From the IMG/VR virus record IMGVR_UViG_3300001799_000004, positions 1 through 59,554 of that record: a DNA stretch of 59,554 nucleotides; one strand, 5' to 3'. Of this stretch, positions 16,075-25,355 are shown in pieces. The stretch comes from a virus. Made by a program: the position numbers and the translations under genes. Position 1 is the first letter of the stretch. The number at the start of each line of letters is the position of its first letter. The notes beneath the pieces are model-generated. The model saw only the letters and a list, made by a program, of their open reading frames with translations. It had not been told where the DNA came from and searched no databases.

Positions 16075-16888
16075 TCTTCCGGAGTTGACTGAAGAAGAGA
16101 CAAACAGGGCTATTATGTCAGAGAAACGTCGCCGAGCGGCAATTTCTGGTTCTCTTCCTGAAAATATACACATTAGCAAGGATACATCAGAACAAATAAT
16201 CTTAATGGCGAGAAATGAGAAGAAGTGCCAACTACTCGCAAAGAATTATTGGGCTAAGGTTGATAAACAAAGAGAATTGACACAGTTTTCTCAAGATGAG
16301 ATGTATCAATTGTTTATTGAAAGAGCAAGCAGGATAATAAAAAAAGAATTCATAATTGACCAATACAATGAGCAGGTAATAAAATTACTATGCATGTATT
16401 TTACTGGTCATAAAGACGCCGAAAAGCATGGATTGAGTCTATCTAAAGGCATCCTGCTAATGGGAGAAAGAGGCACGGGCAAATCGGTTATTATGAAGGC
16501 TTTTTCATCAAATCAGCATCAGTCCTATATGCTTGTTAACGTAAGACTAGTTACATACGATTTTGCAGAACATGGGTTTAAAGTTGTTAAGAATTTTAGC
16601 ACGCCGGAAACAATCCCGATGAACCATTATGGACAAGAATTAATTGGGTGTTGCTTTGATGACCTTGGTACTGATGAGGAGAGAAAGCATTTTGGAGATA
16701 AAGTCAATGCGATCGGTGAGATATTGCTAAACCGTTACGATTCGGTTGAACATAAATTCACACACATAACTACAAACCTGAATGCAAATGCAATTGAACA
16801 GTTTTATGGTCCAAGGTTAAGAAGTCGTTTTCGGGAAATGTTTAATGTGATCAGTTTCGACGCCAAAGCCCCTGACAGGAGAAAATGA
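16028..16888 (+). CDS. DnaC/IstB-like AAA+ helicase loader
   Basis: I chose ATG 16028 (MIRGALQPRD), which overlaps the DUF4373 gene by 47 bases; the earlier ATG at 15977 would overlap by 98. The protein has Walker A (GERGTGKSV), Walker B (CCFDDLGTDEE), a sensor-1 Asn (THITTNLNA) and an arginine finger region (LRSRFREMF). These are the motifs of DnaC-type loaders that place the host replicative helicase on the origin. The tandem order of initiator then loader is standard for phage replication modules. Confidence 0.88.
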   Translation: MIRGALQPRDTQYPSNLPELTEEETNRAIMSEKRRRAAISGSLPENIHISKDTSEQIILMARNEKKCQLLAKNYWAKVDKQRELTQFSQDEMYQLFIERASRIIKKEFIIDQYNEQVIKLLCMYFTGHKDAEKHGLSLSKGILLMGERGTGKSVIMKAFSSNQHQSYMLVNVRLVTYDFAEHGFKVVKNFSTPETIPMNHYGQELIGCCFDDLGTDEERKHFGDKVNAIGEILLNRYDSVEHKFTHITTNLNANAIEQFYGPRLRSRFREMFNVISFDAKAPDRRK

Positions 16889-16889
16889 T

Positions 16890-17342
16890 ATGGAAAAGTT
16901 TAGCCCAGATATGACTATAAAAGCTCTTTCGTGGCGGCAGCCCTATGCTGATTTGATGCTGATGGGAAAAATTGAGACCCGGACATGGCCAACGAATTAC
17001 CGTGGATGGGTGTTGATCTGCTCAAGCAAGAGACCATATTTTCTTGACCAGGTTATTAATATTTCAGGTTCAGAACATCTGCTTAGGATTTTTGATCAAA
17101 TGGAGGCATACAACAGGTTCACTCAAAAAGATGGATATGCTATTGGTATCGGCAGGTTGATCGATTGCCGGCCCATGACAAAAGAAGATGAGGATGCATG
17201 CTATGTCAATTACTTTCCGGGCCTTTACTGTCATGTTTACAGCGATGTTCAACCTCTACGCAGTCCTTTCCCATGGAAAGGCTCCCAGGGATGGCGTACG
17301 GTTGACCAGAAAACGAAGGAATTAATTACCCAAATGCTATGA
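16890..17342 (+). CDS. ASCH-domain protein
   Basis: A 150-residue protein with the ASCH pattern: IKALSWRQPYADLMLMGKIE then TRTWPTNYRGWVLI, a central helix region, and GYAIGIGRLIDCRPM. ASCH domains have a PUA-like fold and are thought to bind RNA or modified nucleotides; one subgroup (YqfB) is an amidohydrolase on acetylated cytidine. The function in phages is unknown, with RNA regulation or nucleotide salvage most plausible. It starts one base after the loader stop and overlaps the next gene (ATGA). Confidence 0.82.
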   Translation: MEKFSPDMTIKALSWRQPYADLMLMGKIETRTWPTNYRGWVLICSSKRPYFLDQVINISGSEHLLRIFDQMEAYNRFTQKDGYAIGIGRLIDCRPMTKEDEDACYVNYFPGLYCHVYSDVQPLRSPFPWKGSQGWRTVDQKTKELITQML

Positions 17343-17536
17343 AAAGCCAGCTGAGACAGTCACTCGTTGAGTATTTCTCCCAGGAGCATGGTGTGACATT
17401 GCTTGAAAGTGACTTCAATGAGATAGATGAAATACTGAGCAGATACAAATACTGCCGCTGCGGAAGCAGATGCCTGATAAACACCACTGGTAAAGAGTTA
17501 AGATGCCGTATATGCAAGAAAAAACTGAAGCCATGA
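17339..17536 (+). CDS. Small zinc-ribbon-like protein
   Basis: A 65-residue protein with an N-terminal helix and CRCGSRC ... CRICKKK, a four-Cys zinc-ribbon-like pattern. It is coupled at both ends by ATGA overlaps to the ASCH and VRR-NUC genes, so it could be a partner of the nuclease; that is inference. Confidence 0.6.
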   Translation: MKSQLRQSLVEYFSQEHGVTLLESDFNEIDEILSRYKYCRCGSRCLINTTGKELRCRICKKKLKP

Positions 17537-17880
17537 AATCACTGGAAGGAAAACTACAAACAGAGTGCTTCAAATGGTTCCGCTATGCATACCCAAAATA
17601 CAAGAAATTATTCTATGCCATCCCGAACGGTGGAAGCCGGAATAAGATCGAGGCAAAAAACCTCAAGCTTCAAGGTGTGGTTCCCGGGGTGTCTGATACC
17701 TGCCTGGCTGTTCCGCGAAATGGGTATCATGGCCTATACATCGAGTTCAAGTACGGCAAGAATGATTTGAGTGATGATCAGGAAGAGTTTCTTGATGAGG
17801 TAAAGAAGCAGGGATATGCTACAGCTGTAGTATGGACCTTTGACGAGTTTGAAAAAGTGATAACGGAATATTTGAAATAA
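17533..17880 (+). CDS. VRR-NUC nuclease
   Basis: I use ATG 17533, which overlaps the previous stop in ATGA. The 115-residue protein is a complete single-domain VRR-NUC: YAIPNGGSRNKIEAKNLKLQ, VVPGVSDTCLAVP (catalytic Asp), GLYIEFKYGKNDLSDDQ (Glu-x-Lys of the PD-(D/E)XK core) and GYATAVVWTFDEF. This family cuts branched DNA, such as Holliday or flap structures, and in phages is often encoded near SNF2 helicases. It probably resolves recombination or replication intermediates. Confidence 0.9.
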   Translation: MKSLEGKLQTECFKWFRYAYPKYKKLFYAIPNGGSRNKIEAKNLKLQGVVPGVSDTCLAVPRNGYHGLYIEFKYGKNDLSDDQEEFLDEVKKQGYATAVVWTFDEFEKVITEYLK

Positions 17881-17887
17881 TGCTTTT

Positions 17888-18679
17888 ATGGAAAATCTAA
17901 ATTTGTTTAATTACAATGGCTTTCCAGTAAGCTTCAGGTCCAAAGATACTGAAGTAATGCTTAACGCAACGCAGATGGCCTCTGCATTCCGGAAACGGCC
18001 TGGGAAATGGTTAGAGCTGCCTTCTACTGAACAGTTCCTGTTGCGGTTGGAAGCTATCCGAAAAACGGATAGGTTAAAACTGATACAGACTATCAACGGC
18101 GTAGGGACATGGATGCATGAAGATGTGGCTTTGGAGTTTGCCCGGTGGCTATCCCCCAGTTTTGCAATCTGGTGTAATGACCGAATCAAAGAGCTTCTGA
18201 AGTTCAAAGCAACAGCCATCCACCCGGAAGATCTTCTGAACCCGGACTTCATCATAAACCTTGCGACTGAGTTAAAACGGGAGCGCGAAGAAAAGGAACG
18301 TTTCGCTCAAACGGCAATGCTTCAAGAAAAAGAACTGATTAAGGCGGCTCCAATGGTGCATTACTACAATAACGTTCTGCAGAGTGAAAGCCTTATCTCA
18401 ACAAATGTTATTGCAAAGGATATGGGAATGAGTGCAGTGACCTTGAATAGAATTCTGCATGGGCAGAAGATCATCTACAAATCAGGCAGAACATGGGTAC
18501 TTTATCATGAATACCAGAACAAAGGTTACACCCGGTCGAAAACGCACACATTCACTGACAACGAGGGGAATCTCAAGACAGCTGTAACAACTTACTGGAC
18601 TGAAAGGGGCAGGGCCTTTATTCAGTATATGGTTGGTAATGGATTTAAGAAAAGCGATGAAAAGGCGCATAGTGCGTAA
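17888..18679 (+). CDS. KilA-N antirepressor with ANT/KilAC C-terminal domain
   Basis: A 263-residue protein with two parts. Residues 1-100 are KilA-N-like (TEVMLNATQMASAF, TWMHEDVALEFARWLSPSFA, WCNDRIKELL). A helical linker leads to an ANT-like C-domain (AAPMVHYYNNVLQSES, VIAKDMGMSAVTLNRIL, FIQYMV). This pairing is typical of phage antirepressors that inactivate the CI-type repressor and trigger induction. The end of the early operon is a common place for it. Confidence 0.88.
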   Translation: MENLNLFNYNGFPVSFRSKDTEVMLNATQMASAFRKRPGKWLELPSTEQFLLRLEAIRKTDRLKLIQTINGVGTWMHEDVALEFARWLSPSFAIWCNDRIKELLKFKATAIHPEDLLNPDFIINLATELKREREEKERFAQTAMLQEKELIKAAPMVHYYNNVLQSESLISTNVIAKDMGMSAVTLNRILHGQKIIYKSGRTWVLYHEYQNKGYTRSKTHTFTDNEGNLKTAVTTYWTERGRAFIQYMVGNGFKKSDEKAHSA

Positions 18680-18706
18680 CTCATTTATTAGAACACCCCA
18701 ACAACA

Positions 18707-19144
18707 ATGTACACACAAATCATTAATAATCAGTTTAGCCCCTACCTAATTCCAGGCATCCCGACAGAAAAAGTTCCGGCAAACACAGGCGTATTTATCA
18801 AAAGAATCATTGACACCTGCAGCTGTATTTACAAGGCTACGGATCTTCCGGAGAAAAAACGAAAGCGTGATCGTGTTGATGCCAGGTATATGGCCATCCT
18901 CTTGATGGTGTTTCTTGTGGGTGAATCGTTGAGTAGTGCGGCTGCCAGATTCAAAAGGGATCATTCGACAGCAGTTCATGGTCTCAAGATCATGCAACGG
19001 CTTTACCAGACCGATCCGGTGACTCGACGAAATCTTTCTGCAGCACTCGATCAACTCGCGGTTCAATTATCTGCCCGGAATGAGATCAAGGAATTTCTGC
19101 TTTCAGATATGACAATCTCAAAATTTAGAAGGTTTTGTCTTTAA
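18707..19144 (+). CDS. Stand-alone DnaA domain IV-like DNA-binding protein
   Basis: A 145-residue protein. Its second half matches the DnaA C-terminal domain: ARYMAILLMVFLVGESLSSA, then FKRDHSTAVHGLK, where DHST is the box-contacting signature of DnaA domain IV. The AAA+ domain of DnaA is absent and the N-terminal third is not recognised. It may bind DnaA boxes at the phage origin or act as a transcription regulator. It is the last gene of the early operon, before the leftward cargo genes. Confidence 0.78.
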   Translation: MYTQIINNQFSPYLIPGIPTEKVPANTGVFIKRIIDTCSCIYKATDLPEKKRKRDRVDARYMAILLMVFLVGESLSSAAARFKRDHSTAVHGLKIMQRLYQTDPVTRRNLSAALDQLAVQLSARNEIKEFLLSDMTISKFRRFCL

Positions 19145-19372
19145 TGGACACAAAATCAACCGCCCGCGCGTAGCTTGGCTGTTGCTGACTGTTATCCGTC
19201 CTCGCTCTCGCTTTGCAATGACGGACGTATAATCCAACTACGAGGCGTAGCCGTTATTAAATCCTTGAGCAAAACATCCCCCTCTCCCCACTTCTGTTGT
19301 CTTTTTCAAGAAAACTAGTGGATGATTCATTACAGTAAAAATAAAACTCCAAAGCATATGCGCAATAAAATT
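19145..19372. other. Intergenic junction between early operon and T9SS cargo
   Basis: A gap of 228 bases between convergent genes. It contains GC-rich degenerate repeats (CGTAGC at about 19169 and 19250) and a long-armed inverted repeat, TCCGTC at about 19197 against GACGGA at about 19223, around CGCTCTCGCTTTGCAAT. It resembles dispersed intergenic repeats of host chromosomes rather than compact phage sequence. I see no clear T-run terminator. Confidence 0.4.
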
Positions 19373-21001
19373 TTAGTTTAACACTACTTTTCCTATAAAG
19401 GGAGAATTGTTTACGGAGTAAATTGTATAATAGTATATGCCCCTTGGCAAGTCACCAACGGGAATTGTGTAATCTTTTTGATTAAATGCCAGTTTTCGTT
19501 GAAACACTTCCACTCCAAGGGCATCGAAAAGACGTACAGATTCAATTCGCACATCAGCAATAGGACTTATATTTAGCTGATCATGTGCAGGATTGGGAAA
19601 AACACGTACGAATGCCTGCAATGTATCATAGTCAGGGATTGACTCATACTGCATTGCCAGTTCAGCTACCCTGAAGACAGGATTATAATAACTATTATTA
19701 CATCTCCAGTATGCGCTTTTGGTTCCGATAGCAACAACGTAATCAAAGTCGCTATTTTGCCACACACCCCGATAAAGGTATTCATCTCCCTCCTTGCCAT
19801 AGCAATACTGCCAGGTGAGTTCTCCATCTGAGTTTATTTTTGTGAACCAAACGTCTTTGGAATTACCCGGGGTAATCGTGTGAGAGCCCTCAACGTCCCC
19901 ATCTTTAGATGATGTCTCCCCAATAATCATGAATCCACCATCTGATGTTTTAAAGATGTTCCGGGCAAATTCTCTATAGGTACCTCCCAGACACTTTTGC
20001 CATATGAGGTTACCTGAAAAATCGATCTTGATTACCCATACATCGCCTCCATGACGGGGATCCCCGGGGTCGCCATGAAACCCGCTTACATCACCATCGT
20101 TTGACATGGTATATCCAAGAATAATATACCCGTCTTCTATCTCAATGACCTCATTGCCAAATTCATGATAGTTTCCTCCATAAGTTTGCTGCCATTCTAT
20201 CTGGTGATCTGAACTTAGCTTAACCACCCAAGAGTCAATATACATATAGCCATGAAAATTACAGGTCGTGTCGTAATTCCCCCCTCCCCAGCCATCCGTG
20301 CTTCCCACAACCATAAAACCTCCATCATTGGTTTGAATAATTGAGCCAGCATTCTCATAGCCAACACCACCAAGACTCATGGTCCACTGTTTGTCGCCTT
20401 CTGGACCTAGTTTCACCAACCAGTAATCCCAATTACCATGGTGATCCGTTATATCACCATCTTCAGAGGTGGATGAGGCAAGCAATACAATGCCACCGTC
20501 ACTCGTGACACAGGCCCCATTAAGGTAATCTCGGCCGGTTCCTCCCACAACACTTTGCCACATGATCTCCTGTTGGCTATTAATTTTCAACGTCCAGAGA
20601 TTTCCACCATCACCGGGCCATGGATTGTGTTCTATGTCACCATCAACAGAAGTTGTTCCTCCAACAATGTAGAAGGTTGACTCATTTACCTTCAAGATAT
20701 CGGTATAGCCAAAATCACCCTTACTCCCACCATAACATCGTTCGCTGATCAGGTTACCCTCCAGGTCAACATTGATCAGCCAGAGGTCTGTTCCCCCATG
20801 GTTGTGACTAATGTCCTCGTCCGTTGATTGAGTATCGCCAATTACCCAATAAGTATCACCGGCCCTGGTAATTCCATATGCTTCGTCCCATCCCGTACCA
20901 CCGTAGCACTGCTCCCATAATGGTTTAAACTCCTGGGCTTTAATATGAGTTGGTAAAAGACTTGCGAAAAACAATGTTAATAAAACAATACTAGTTTTCA
21001 T
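19373..21001 (-). CDS. Secreted beta-propeller-like protein with T9SS sorting domain
   Basis: A 542-residue protein with a signal peptide (first about 22 residues, ending HIKAQ). About eight imperfect repeats of 45-60 residues follow. Each has a GGT/GGN-type turn, a TSDGG or TNDGG step, an SxDGD segment and a DxWVxKL/I strand, as in surface proteins with propeller-like folds. The last 75 residues are a type A T9SS sorting domain (VFPNPAHDQLNI, GVEVFQRKL, GIYYYTI), which directs the protein through the type IX system to the cell surface. No enzyme motif is seen. Its last 147 coding bases are 89% identical, by my count, to the relic at 58397-58543 outside the prophage. Confidence 0.85.
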   Translation of the reverse strand: MKTSIVLLTLFFASLLPTHIKAQEFKPLWEQCYGGTGWDEAYGITRAGDTYWVIGDTQSTDEDISHNHGGTDLWLINVDLEGNLISERCYGGSKGDFGYTDILKVNESTFYIVGGTTSVDGDIEHNPWPGDGGNLWTLKINSQQEIMWQSVVGGTGRDYLNGACVTSDGGIVLLASSTSEDGDITDHHGNWDYWLVKLGPEGDKQWTMSLGGVGYENAGSIIQTNDGGFMVVGSTDGWGGGNYDTTCNFHGYMYIDSWVVKLSSDHQIEWQQTYGGNYHEFGNEVIEIEDGYIILGYTMSNDGDVSGFHGDPGDPRHGGDVWVIKIDFSGNLIWQKCLGGTYREFARNIFKTSDGGFMIIGETSSKDGDVEGSHTITPGNSKDVWFTKINSDGELTWQYCYGKEGDEYLYRGVWQNSDFDYVVAIGTKSAYWRCNNSYYNPVFRVAELAMQYESIPDYDTLQAFVRVFPNPAHDQLNISPIADVRIESVRLFDALGVEVFQRKLAFNQKDYTIPVGDLPRGIYYYTIYSVNNSPFIGKVVLN

Positions 21002-21057
21002 AACTGAAAATTAAATAGCAGTGGGCAAATGATTACCCACTGCTAAAATACAACAAA

Positions 21058-24000
21058 TCATCTCACTATAATTAATTTTCCCGGTACTGATCCATTTTTA
21101 CTGATCAGCACATAGACATATACACCTGAAAAAAGTTTGCCAGGTTGGTAAGAATAAATGCCTGTTGATGAATTGATCGAAAGAATATCAATTAAAGTAC
21201 CTTGTCCGGAATAAATCCTTATTTCAGCTTTTTCATTATTTTCAGGCAAGGAGTACACGAATTCAATCACATCACTTGCTGGGTTAGGTTTTGCAACAAT
21301 TTGAGCGGTTCTGGATACATTTGGTTCGGTAGCAGGCTTAGGTGTTGAGTTTTTCAAGTTATTTGACATATCAAGCTCGTTACAGTCCATGAAGTTATAC
21401 AAATTTCCATATGCGAACCCAAGGATACCTCTTGCTTGGGCTCCCCCCAGTCCTTGGCTGCTTTCTGCAATAAATTCCAAGTCTTCAAGTTCTATTTCAG
21501 AAAGCTCAAAAATACTTCGATCATCATTCAACCATCCGATCTGCATTTGTTTAAGGTCTGAATAGTATGTGTATTCTGCAGAGTCATAACCACTCAAAGG
21601 ATACATTGAAGGAAGCGTATCGAGCAAGTCCAATGCATTTTGGAACTCCCCGATGTGAATATACATGTCAATAATGTCTTGAGTAGAAGAAAAATTATTT
21701 AGCTCTTCCATCCAGGTTTTGTATAGGCCTGGATGCGCAATGGAATCTGATAGGTTACTTCTAATAATGTCATATGCGGCCCTTCGAGTAAGCATGTTAA
21801 AATGTGACACTTGTCCTTTTAACTTAAGGAGTTCGGATGAATCCAATAGCCCACCAACGCTATCTAATAGGTTCGAATATTGCAGGTAGCTAAGTTTTGC
21901 GGTTGAATAACTCGCTTCAGCTTGTTGGTATGCTGTATTACTTAACTTAATGTCATTATTCAAATAATGATCCGGGCACAGGTTCTGTAGATCAAGTTTC
22001 ACAGGGATAACTTGATAAACTTTCACAGGTTCCTCATTGCTAATATTTTCATTGTAAAAGTAATAGATTTCGTATGGTGCCCAATTATCAAAGTGGTGTG
22101 ATGCTGTAGATGAAAAAGTATTACCTGCAACATAACTTAAATTACCTTGATACTCTTGAATTCCAGATAGATTTTGCCCATGGACCGCAAAATCAACCTC
22201 ATTCTCCCGATTCAAATTACATAAATAGGTCAATCCGCTAAAGCGTTCACCTTCATAATTCTGCCCTTTTGCGTAATTCGCGGTAAACAGATTCACAAAA
22301 TCATTTTTGTAGATTTCATCATATTTATTGTTTGTATTTTTCGTTACGATCCCGTAATTACGATAAACCGCTGGTCCCTCGTTAATAAAAAATAAGTTGT
22401 TTTCGATAGCAAAGCGCTTGGAGTTGTCAAGCTGTATTCCAGTACTAGTGGCTTCGCTGCACCCAGGATGAGAACCTAATTCAAATGAATTATTAACAAC
22501 AACAGCATCTTCTACACTATTCAAGTGGATCCCATATCCGTTATTTGTGAAAACTCCGTCCTGGATCGAAATTAATGAATAGGTAGATACATTAGAAGAC
22601 ATGATTGCCTTATAAAAGCCATTAAATTCCGGTGTCACATAATCGCCTTTAGGGCATGGTACAGTGTTTGATTCACAAACACCACAAATATTAAAACCAG
22701 CATCAAATGATTGTATTCCATATACCGTAGAAGAACCTTCAATGTAATCATTGATAAATGTACAACCATGGAACTTAACTCCCTTTACTCCCCACATATA
22801 TACATGTTCAATATCAATATCCTGATACCCTGAGAAAGTGTTATCGAAAATAAATGTGCATTCTTTAAACTTACATTCATTGTCATATTCTATTGAGTTG
22901 AATATATTTTTATACCCTGATATTTCAATTGATCTTCTGTTATTTCTAAAAGTCGAATTCTTTGCAATAATTATTCCACCGCTATAACAACTACTATAAC
23001 CAATTCTCGTCCTTATTGCTGTCTGGGCGTTTTCAATTGTTGCATGGTCAAGAACAACTTTCCCTTGAGCCTGCGGATGCCCTGGGTAAGCATATTGGTG
23101 GTCATTGGGATTGCCCCAAACCTCAATACCTGACCAGGTGTCATTCTCTCTACCACAGTAAGGAATATGTGTGATTTTACCATTTTCTACAGTTAAGACA
23201 CCACCTGTTTTAACAATAATTTTTGTATCCTTCCCCATCATCAATTCTCCCGAAATCTTCAGGTTTACTCCACTCTCGATTATAATGTTTCTTGGAGAGT
23301 ATCTTCTGTTGGTCCAAACTTGGTTTTCAGTTACGTCTATTTCAGGTATGTAGTCAATGGCCTTGCAAACTGCTTGGTAAGTGTTCAACCTCCCAAATCC
23401 CATTTTCTCATTCCATAGGTTTTCATCGTATAGTACTCCACCTTCTTTATCTGCGGTAGTACTTAGAATATTCCTAACACTCCCTTCTTCTTCGACACCA
23501 CCATTAGAAAGATACGGGTTAACTGATAGCATTAAACCAATTGTTGCAGAAACCATTGGGGTTGAGAATGACGTACCAGAATTAACTACAGTTTGATAGT
23601 CATGTTTGATTAATTCTATATTTACACCCGGCGCCACTATCTCCATCTGCGCCCCATAACTAGATTGCTCCCACCATTCATCCAAATCTGTAGTTGCGCC
23701 TACAGCAATTACTAAATTGCTTCTTGCAGGATAATTAACATAATTGTAACCTGTGTTTCCAGAGGATGCGACCATAATTACCCCATTATCGTAAGCATTT
23801 TGAATAGCATCCTTGAGCACATCAATTTCTCCATGTGATCCAGAAGGCACACTTAGTGACATATTAATAACATTGGCCTTCTTATCAACTGCGTAATTGA
23901 TTGCGCTTTCAATCTCAGCAGTGAAAAAACTTTGACGTTGGTGGCATTCACCAAATTCATATTTCTGTTCAATATCAAGAACTTTGATTGGTAATATCTT

Positions 24001-24852
24001 CAATCCATAAAGTCCTGCATCAATGTCTCCACCTCCTATTCCATCAACAAGAGTTGAATTGTTAGCTTTTGCCCCAATAATACCGGCAACTCCATTTCCA
24101 TGCCAAAATTCATTTGTAGGTCTGACATCGTTATCAGATGTCTTAACAAAGGAGCAGTTTTCAATTAATTCAATATTATTAAAATCCCAACCTTTCATGT
24201 CATTAAGATAACCATTCCCATCTTCATCCTCATCATTTCCCTGCGGGTCATCATCAGTTAACCATGGATCAGAAAAGTTATGTTTAACAACATCATACTC
24301 ATTTTCTATCGCCCCGAAGTCATAATTATCCCAGCTTAGGCCTGCATCAATTACAGCAACAACAATATTAGTGTCACCCCGAGTCAAATTCCAGGCGCCA
24401 GGATTATTTTCATCATACCATACCCCGATGTTGTCAAGGTATGGATCAGCATTTTGGTTTTGTTGATCTTCCACCACTGGGATTGAATAGTAAAAATGAA
24501 TTGTTAAATTTTCGACAATCGGATCGTCAGAAATATCGTTGCAAATTGATACATAGTTACGTCCTACCGGTAGTAAATACTGTTTGTATTTACTGTTGAA
24601 CGTTCTAAATATTGTTAGGTTATTTTGCGTTTCAAAATAGCTAATCTGAGGACTTTGAATGATATTGCTGAACTTTACTGATACAATTGTGGAATCAATC
24701 AGGACCGTATCATATAATCCATAAATGTAATAATTCCCGTTAACATGCTGTATGGTATCATTACCAATTGTGAACTGGGTAGCAATAAGATTATTGCTCA
24801 CCAGGTACATACAGATCATTGCGATCAACTTAATCAATGTGTACTTTTTCAT
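21058..24852 (-). CDS. Secreted subtilisin-like (S8) protease with beta-helix region and T9SS sorting domain
   Basis: A 1264-residue exported protein. After a signal peptide and a short pro-region comes an S8 peptidase domain with the full triad: Asp 169 (VVAVIDAG), His 251 (WHGNGVAGI) and Ser 428 (SGTSFSTP), plus oxyanion Asn 366 (ASSGNTG). From about 520 to 930 there are repeated strands typical of a right-handed parallel beta-helix. A helical stretch follows, then a T9SS type A sorting domain at the end (PNPASDVIEF, GVYVYVL). It should be a surface or secreted protease. It lies 56 bases upstream of the beta-propeller-like gene on the same strand, so both may be co-transcribed. Such large T9SS cargo is unusual in a phage. 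Confidence 0.9.
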   Translation of the reverse strand: MKKYTLIKLIAMICMYLVSNNLIATQFTIGNDTIQHVNGNYYIYGLYDTVLIDSTIVSVKFSNIIQSPQISYFETQNNLTIFRTFNSKYKQYLLPVGRNYVSICNDISDDPIVENLTIHFYYSIPVVEDQQNQNADPYLDNIGVWYDENNPGAWNLTRGDTNIVVAVIDAGLSWDNYDFGAIENEYDVVKHNFSDPWLTDDDPQGNDEDEDGNGYLNDMKGWDFNNIELIENCSFVKTSDNDVRPTNEFWHGNGVAGIIGAKANNSTLVDGIGGGDIDAGLYGLKILPIKVLDIEQKYEFGECHQRQSFFTAEIESAINYAVDKKANVINMSLSVPSGSHGEIDVLKDAIQNAYDNGVIMVASSGNTGYNYVNYPARSNLVIAVGATTDLDEWWEQSSYGAQMEIVAPGVNIELIKHDYQTVVNSGTSFSTPMVSATIGLMLSVNPYLSNGGVEEEGSVRNILSTTADKEGGVLYDENLWNEKMGFGRLNTYQAVCKAIDYIPEIDVTENQVWTNRRYSPRNIIIESGVNLKISGELMMGKDTKIIVKTGGVLTVENGKITHIPYCGRENDTWSGIEVWGNPNDHQYAYPGHPQAQGKVVLDHATIENAQTAIRTRIGYSSCYSGGIIIAKNSTFRNNRRSIEISGYKNIFNSIEYDNECKFKECTFIFDNTFSGYQDIDIEHVYMWGVKGVKFHGCTFINDYIEGSSTVYGIQSFDAGFNICGVCESNTVPCPKGDYVTPEFNGFYKAIMSSNVSTYSLISIQDGVFTNNGYGIHLNSVEDAVVVNNSFELGSHPGCSEATSTGIQLDNSKRFAIENNLFFINEGPAVYRNYGIVTKNTNNKYDEIYKNDFVNLFTANYAKGQNYEGERFSGLTYLCNLNRENEVDFAVHGQNLSGIQEYQGNLSYVAGNTFSSTASHHFDNWAPYEIYYFYNENISNEEPVKVYQVIPVKLDLQNLCPDHYLNNDIKLSNTAYQQAEASYSTAKLSYLQYSNLLDSVGGLLDSSELLKLKGQVSHFNMLTRRAAYDIIRSNLSDSIAHPGLYKTWMEELNNFSSTQDIIDMYIHIGEFQNALDLLDTLPSMYPLSGYDSAEYTYYSDLKQMQIGWLNDDRSIFELSEIELEDLEFIAESSQGLGGAQARGILGFAYGNLYNFMDCNELDMSNNLKNSTPKPATEPNVSRTAQIVAKPNPASDVIEFVYSLPENNEKAEIRIYSGQGTLIDILSINSSTGIYSYQPGKLFSGVYVYVLISKNGSVPGKLIIVR

Positions 24853-25259
24853 AACGTTTTAATATTGGTTTGTAAAGAATTTATTAGCTAACTTGACAAC
24901 CAATACATCGGAGAGGCCCTAGCCGGGCCATTCTTTAGGTAGGATTTCATGCAGAAGATATTAAACGGGAAGAACTTACATCCTTAGTAACAAAACATCG
25001 TCAAAACGCACATCTAAAATTCGTCTTTTTTCAATATTGTTATTCAGTCTAAGTACAAATAACCTATGATATATTATATAGGTCCTCTTTTTCTCCCTTA
25101 TCATTGCCTTACTCTAAGGCTAGTCTATACTACCTTAATCCCTCCTGTAAAGTTTCCGTTTTAACCACTTCTTAACACGGATTTCCGTTCTAATTAACCG
25201 AATCCATTCTCCTGCTGCTCGGTTTTTATCCTTATTTACCTCCTGTGTTTGTGTGTGTC

Positions 25260-25284
25260 AGCAGAAAACAACACATTTTCTGCT
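25260..25284. repeat. Inverted repeat upstream of the symporter
   Basis: AGCAGAAAA at 25260-25268 and TTTTCTGCT at 25276-25284 are perfect 9-base complements around a 7-base loop. No T-run follows in either direction, so an operator or mRNA hairpin is more likely than a terminator. Confidence 0.5.
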
Positions 25285-25290
25285 CAAATT

Positions 25291-25337
25291 AGGTGTCTAT
25301 TACAGGGACATATAATTTTACCCTGATTTTTACACCT
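25291..25337 (+). promoter_or_regulatory. Nested stem-loop leader before the symporter start
   Basis: AGGTGT (25291-25296) pairs with ACACCT (25332-25337), enclosing CAGGG (25303-25307) paired with CCCTG (25321-25325). The structure ends 18 bases before the symporter ATG and could control its translation or be a transcription-factor site. Confidence 0.3.
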
Positions 25338-25355
25338 TTAACACTATAAAAAGAC

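Larger units (their letters stand above)
24853..25355. other. Divergent intergenic region between protease and symporter genes
   Basis: 503 bases without a credible gene, AT-rich with C/T-rich stretches (CTTTTTCTCCC near 25088). It should hold the protease promoter (leftward) and the late/symporter promoter (rightward), but I found no perfect TAnnTTTG box. Two inverted repeats near the right end are listed separately. Confidence 0.5.

Noticed and set aside
25260-25284. Terminator for the symporter or protease operon
   Set aside because: The 9-base stem has no T-run on either side and lies upstream of both genes.
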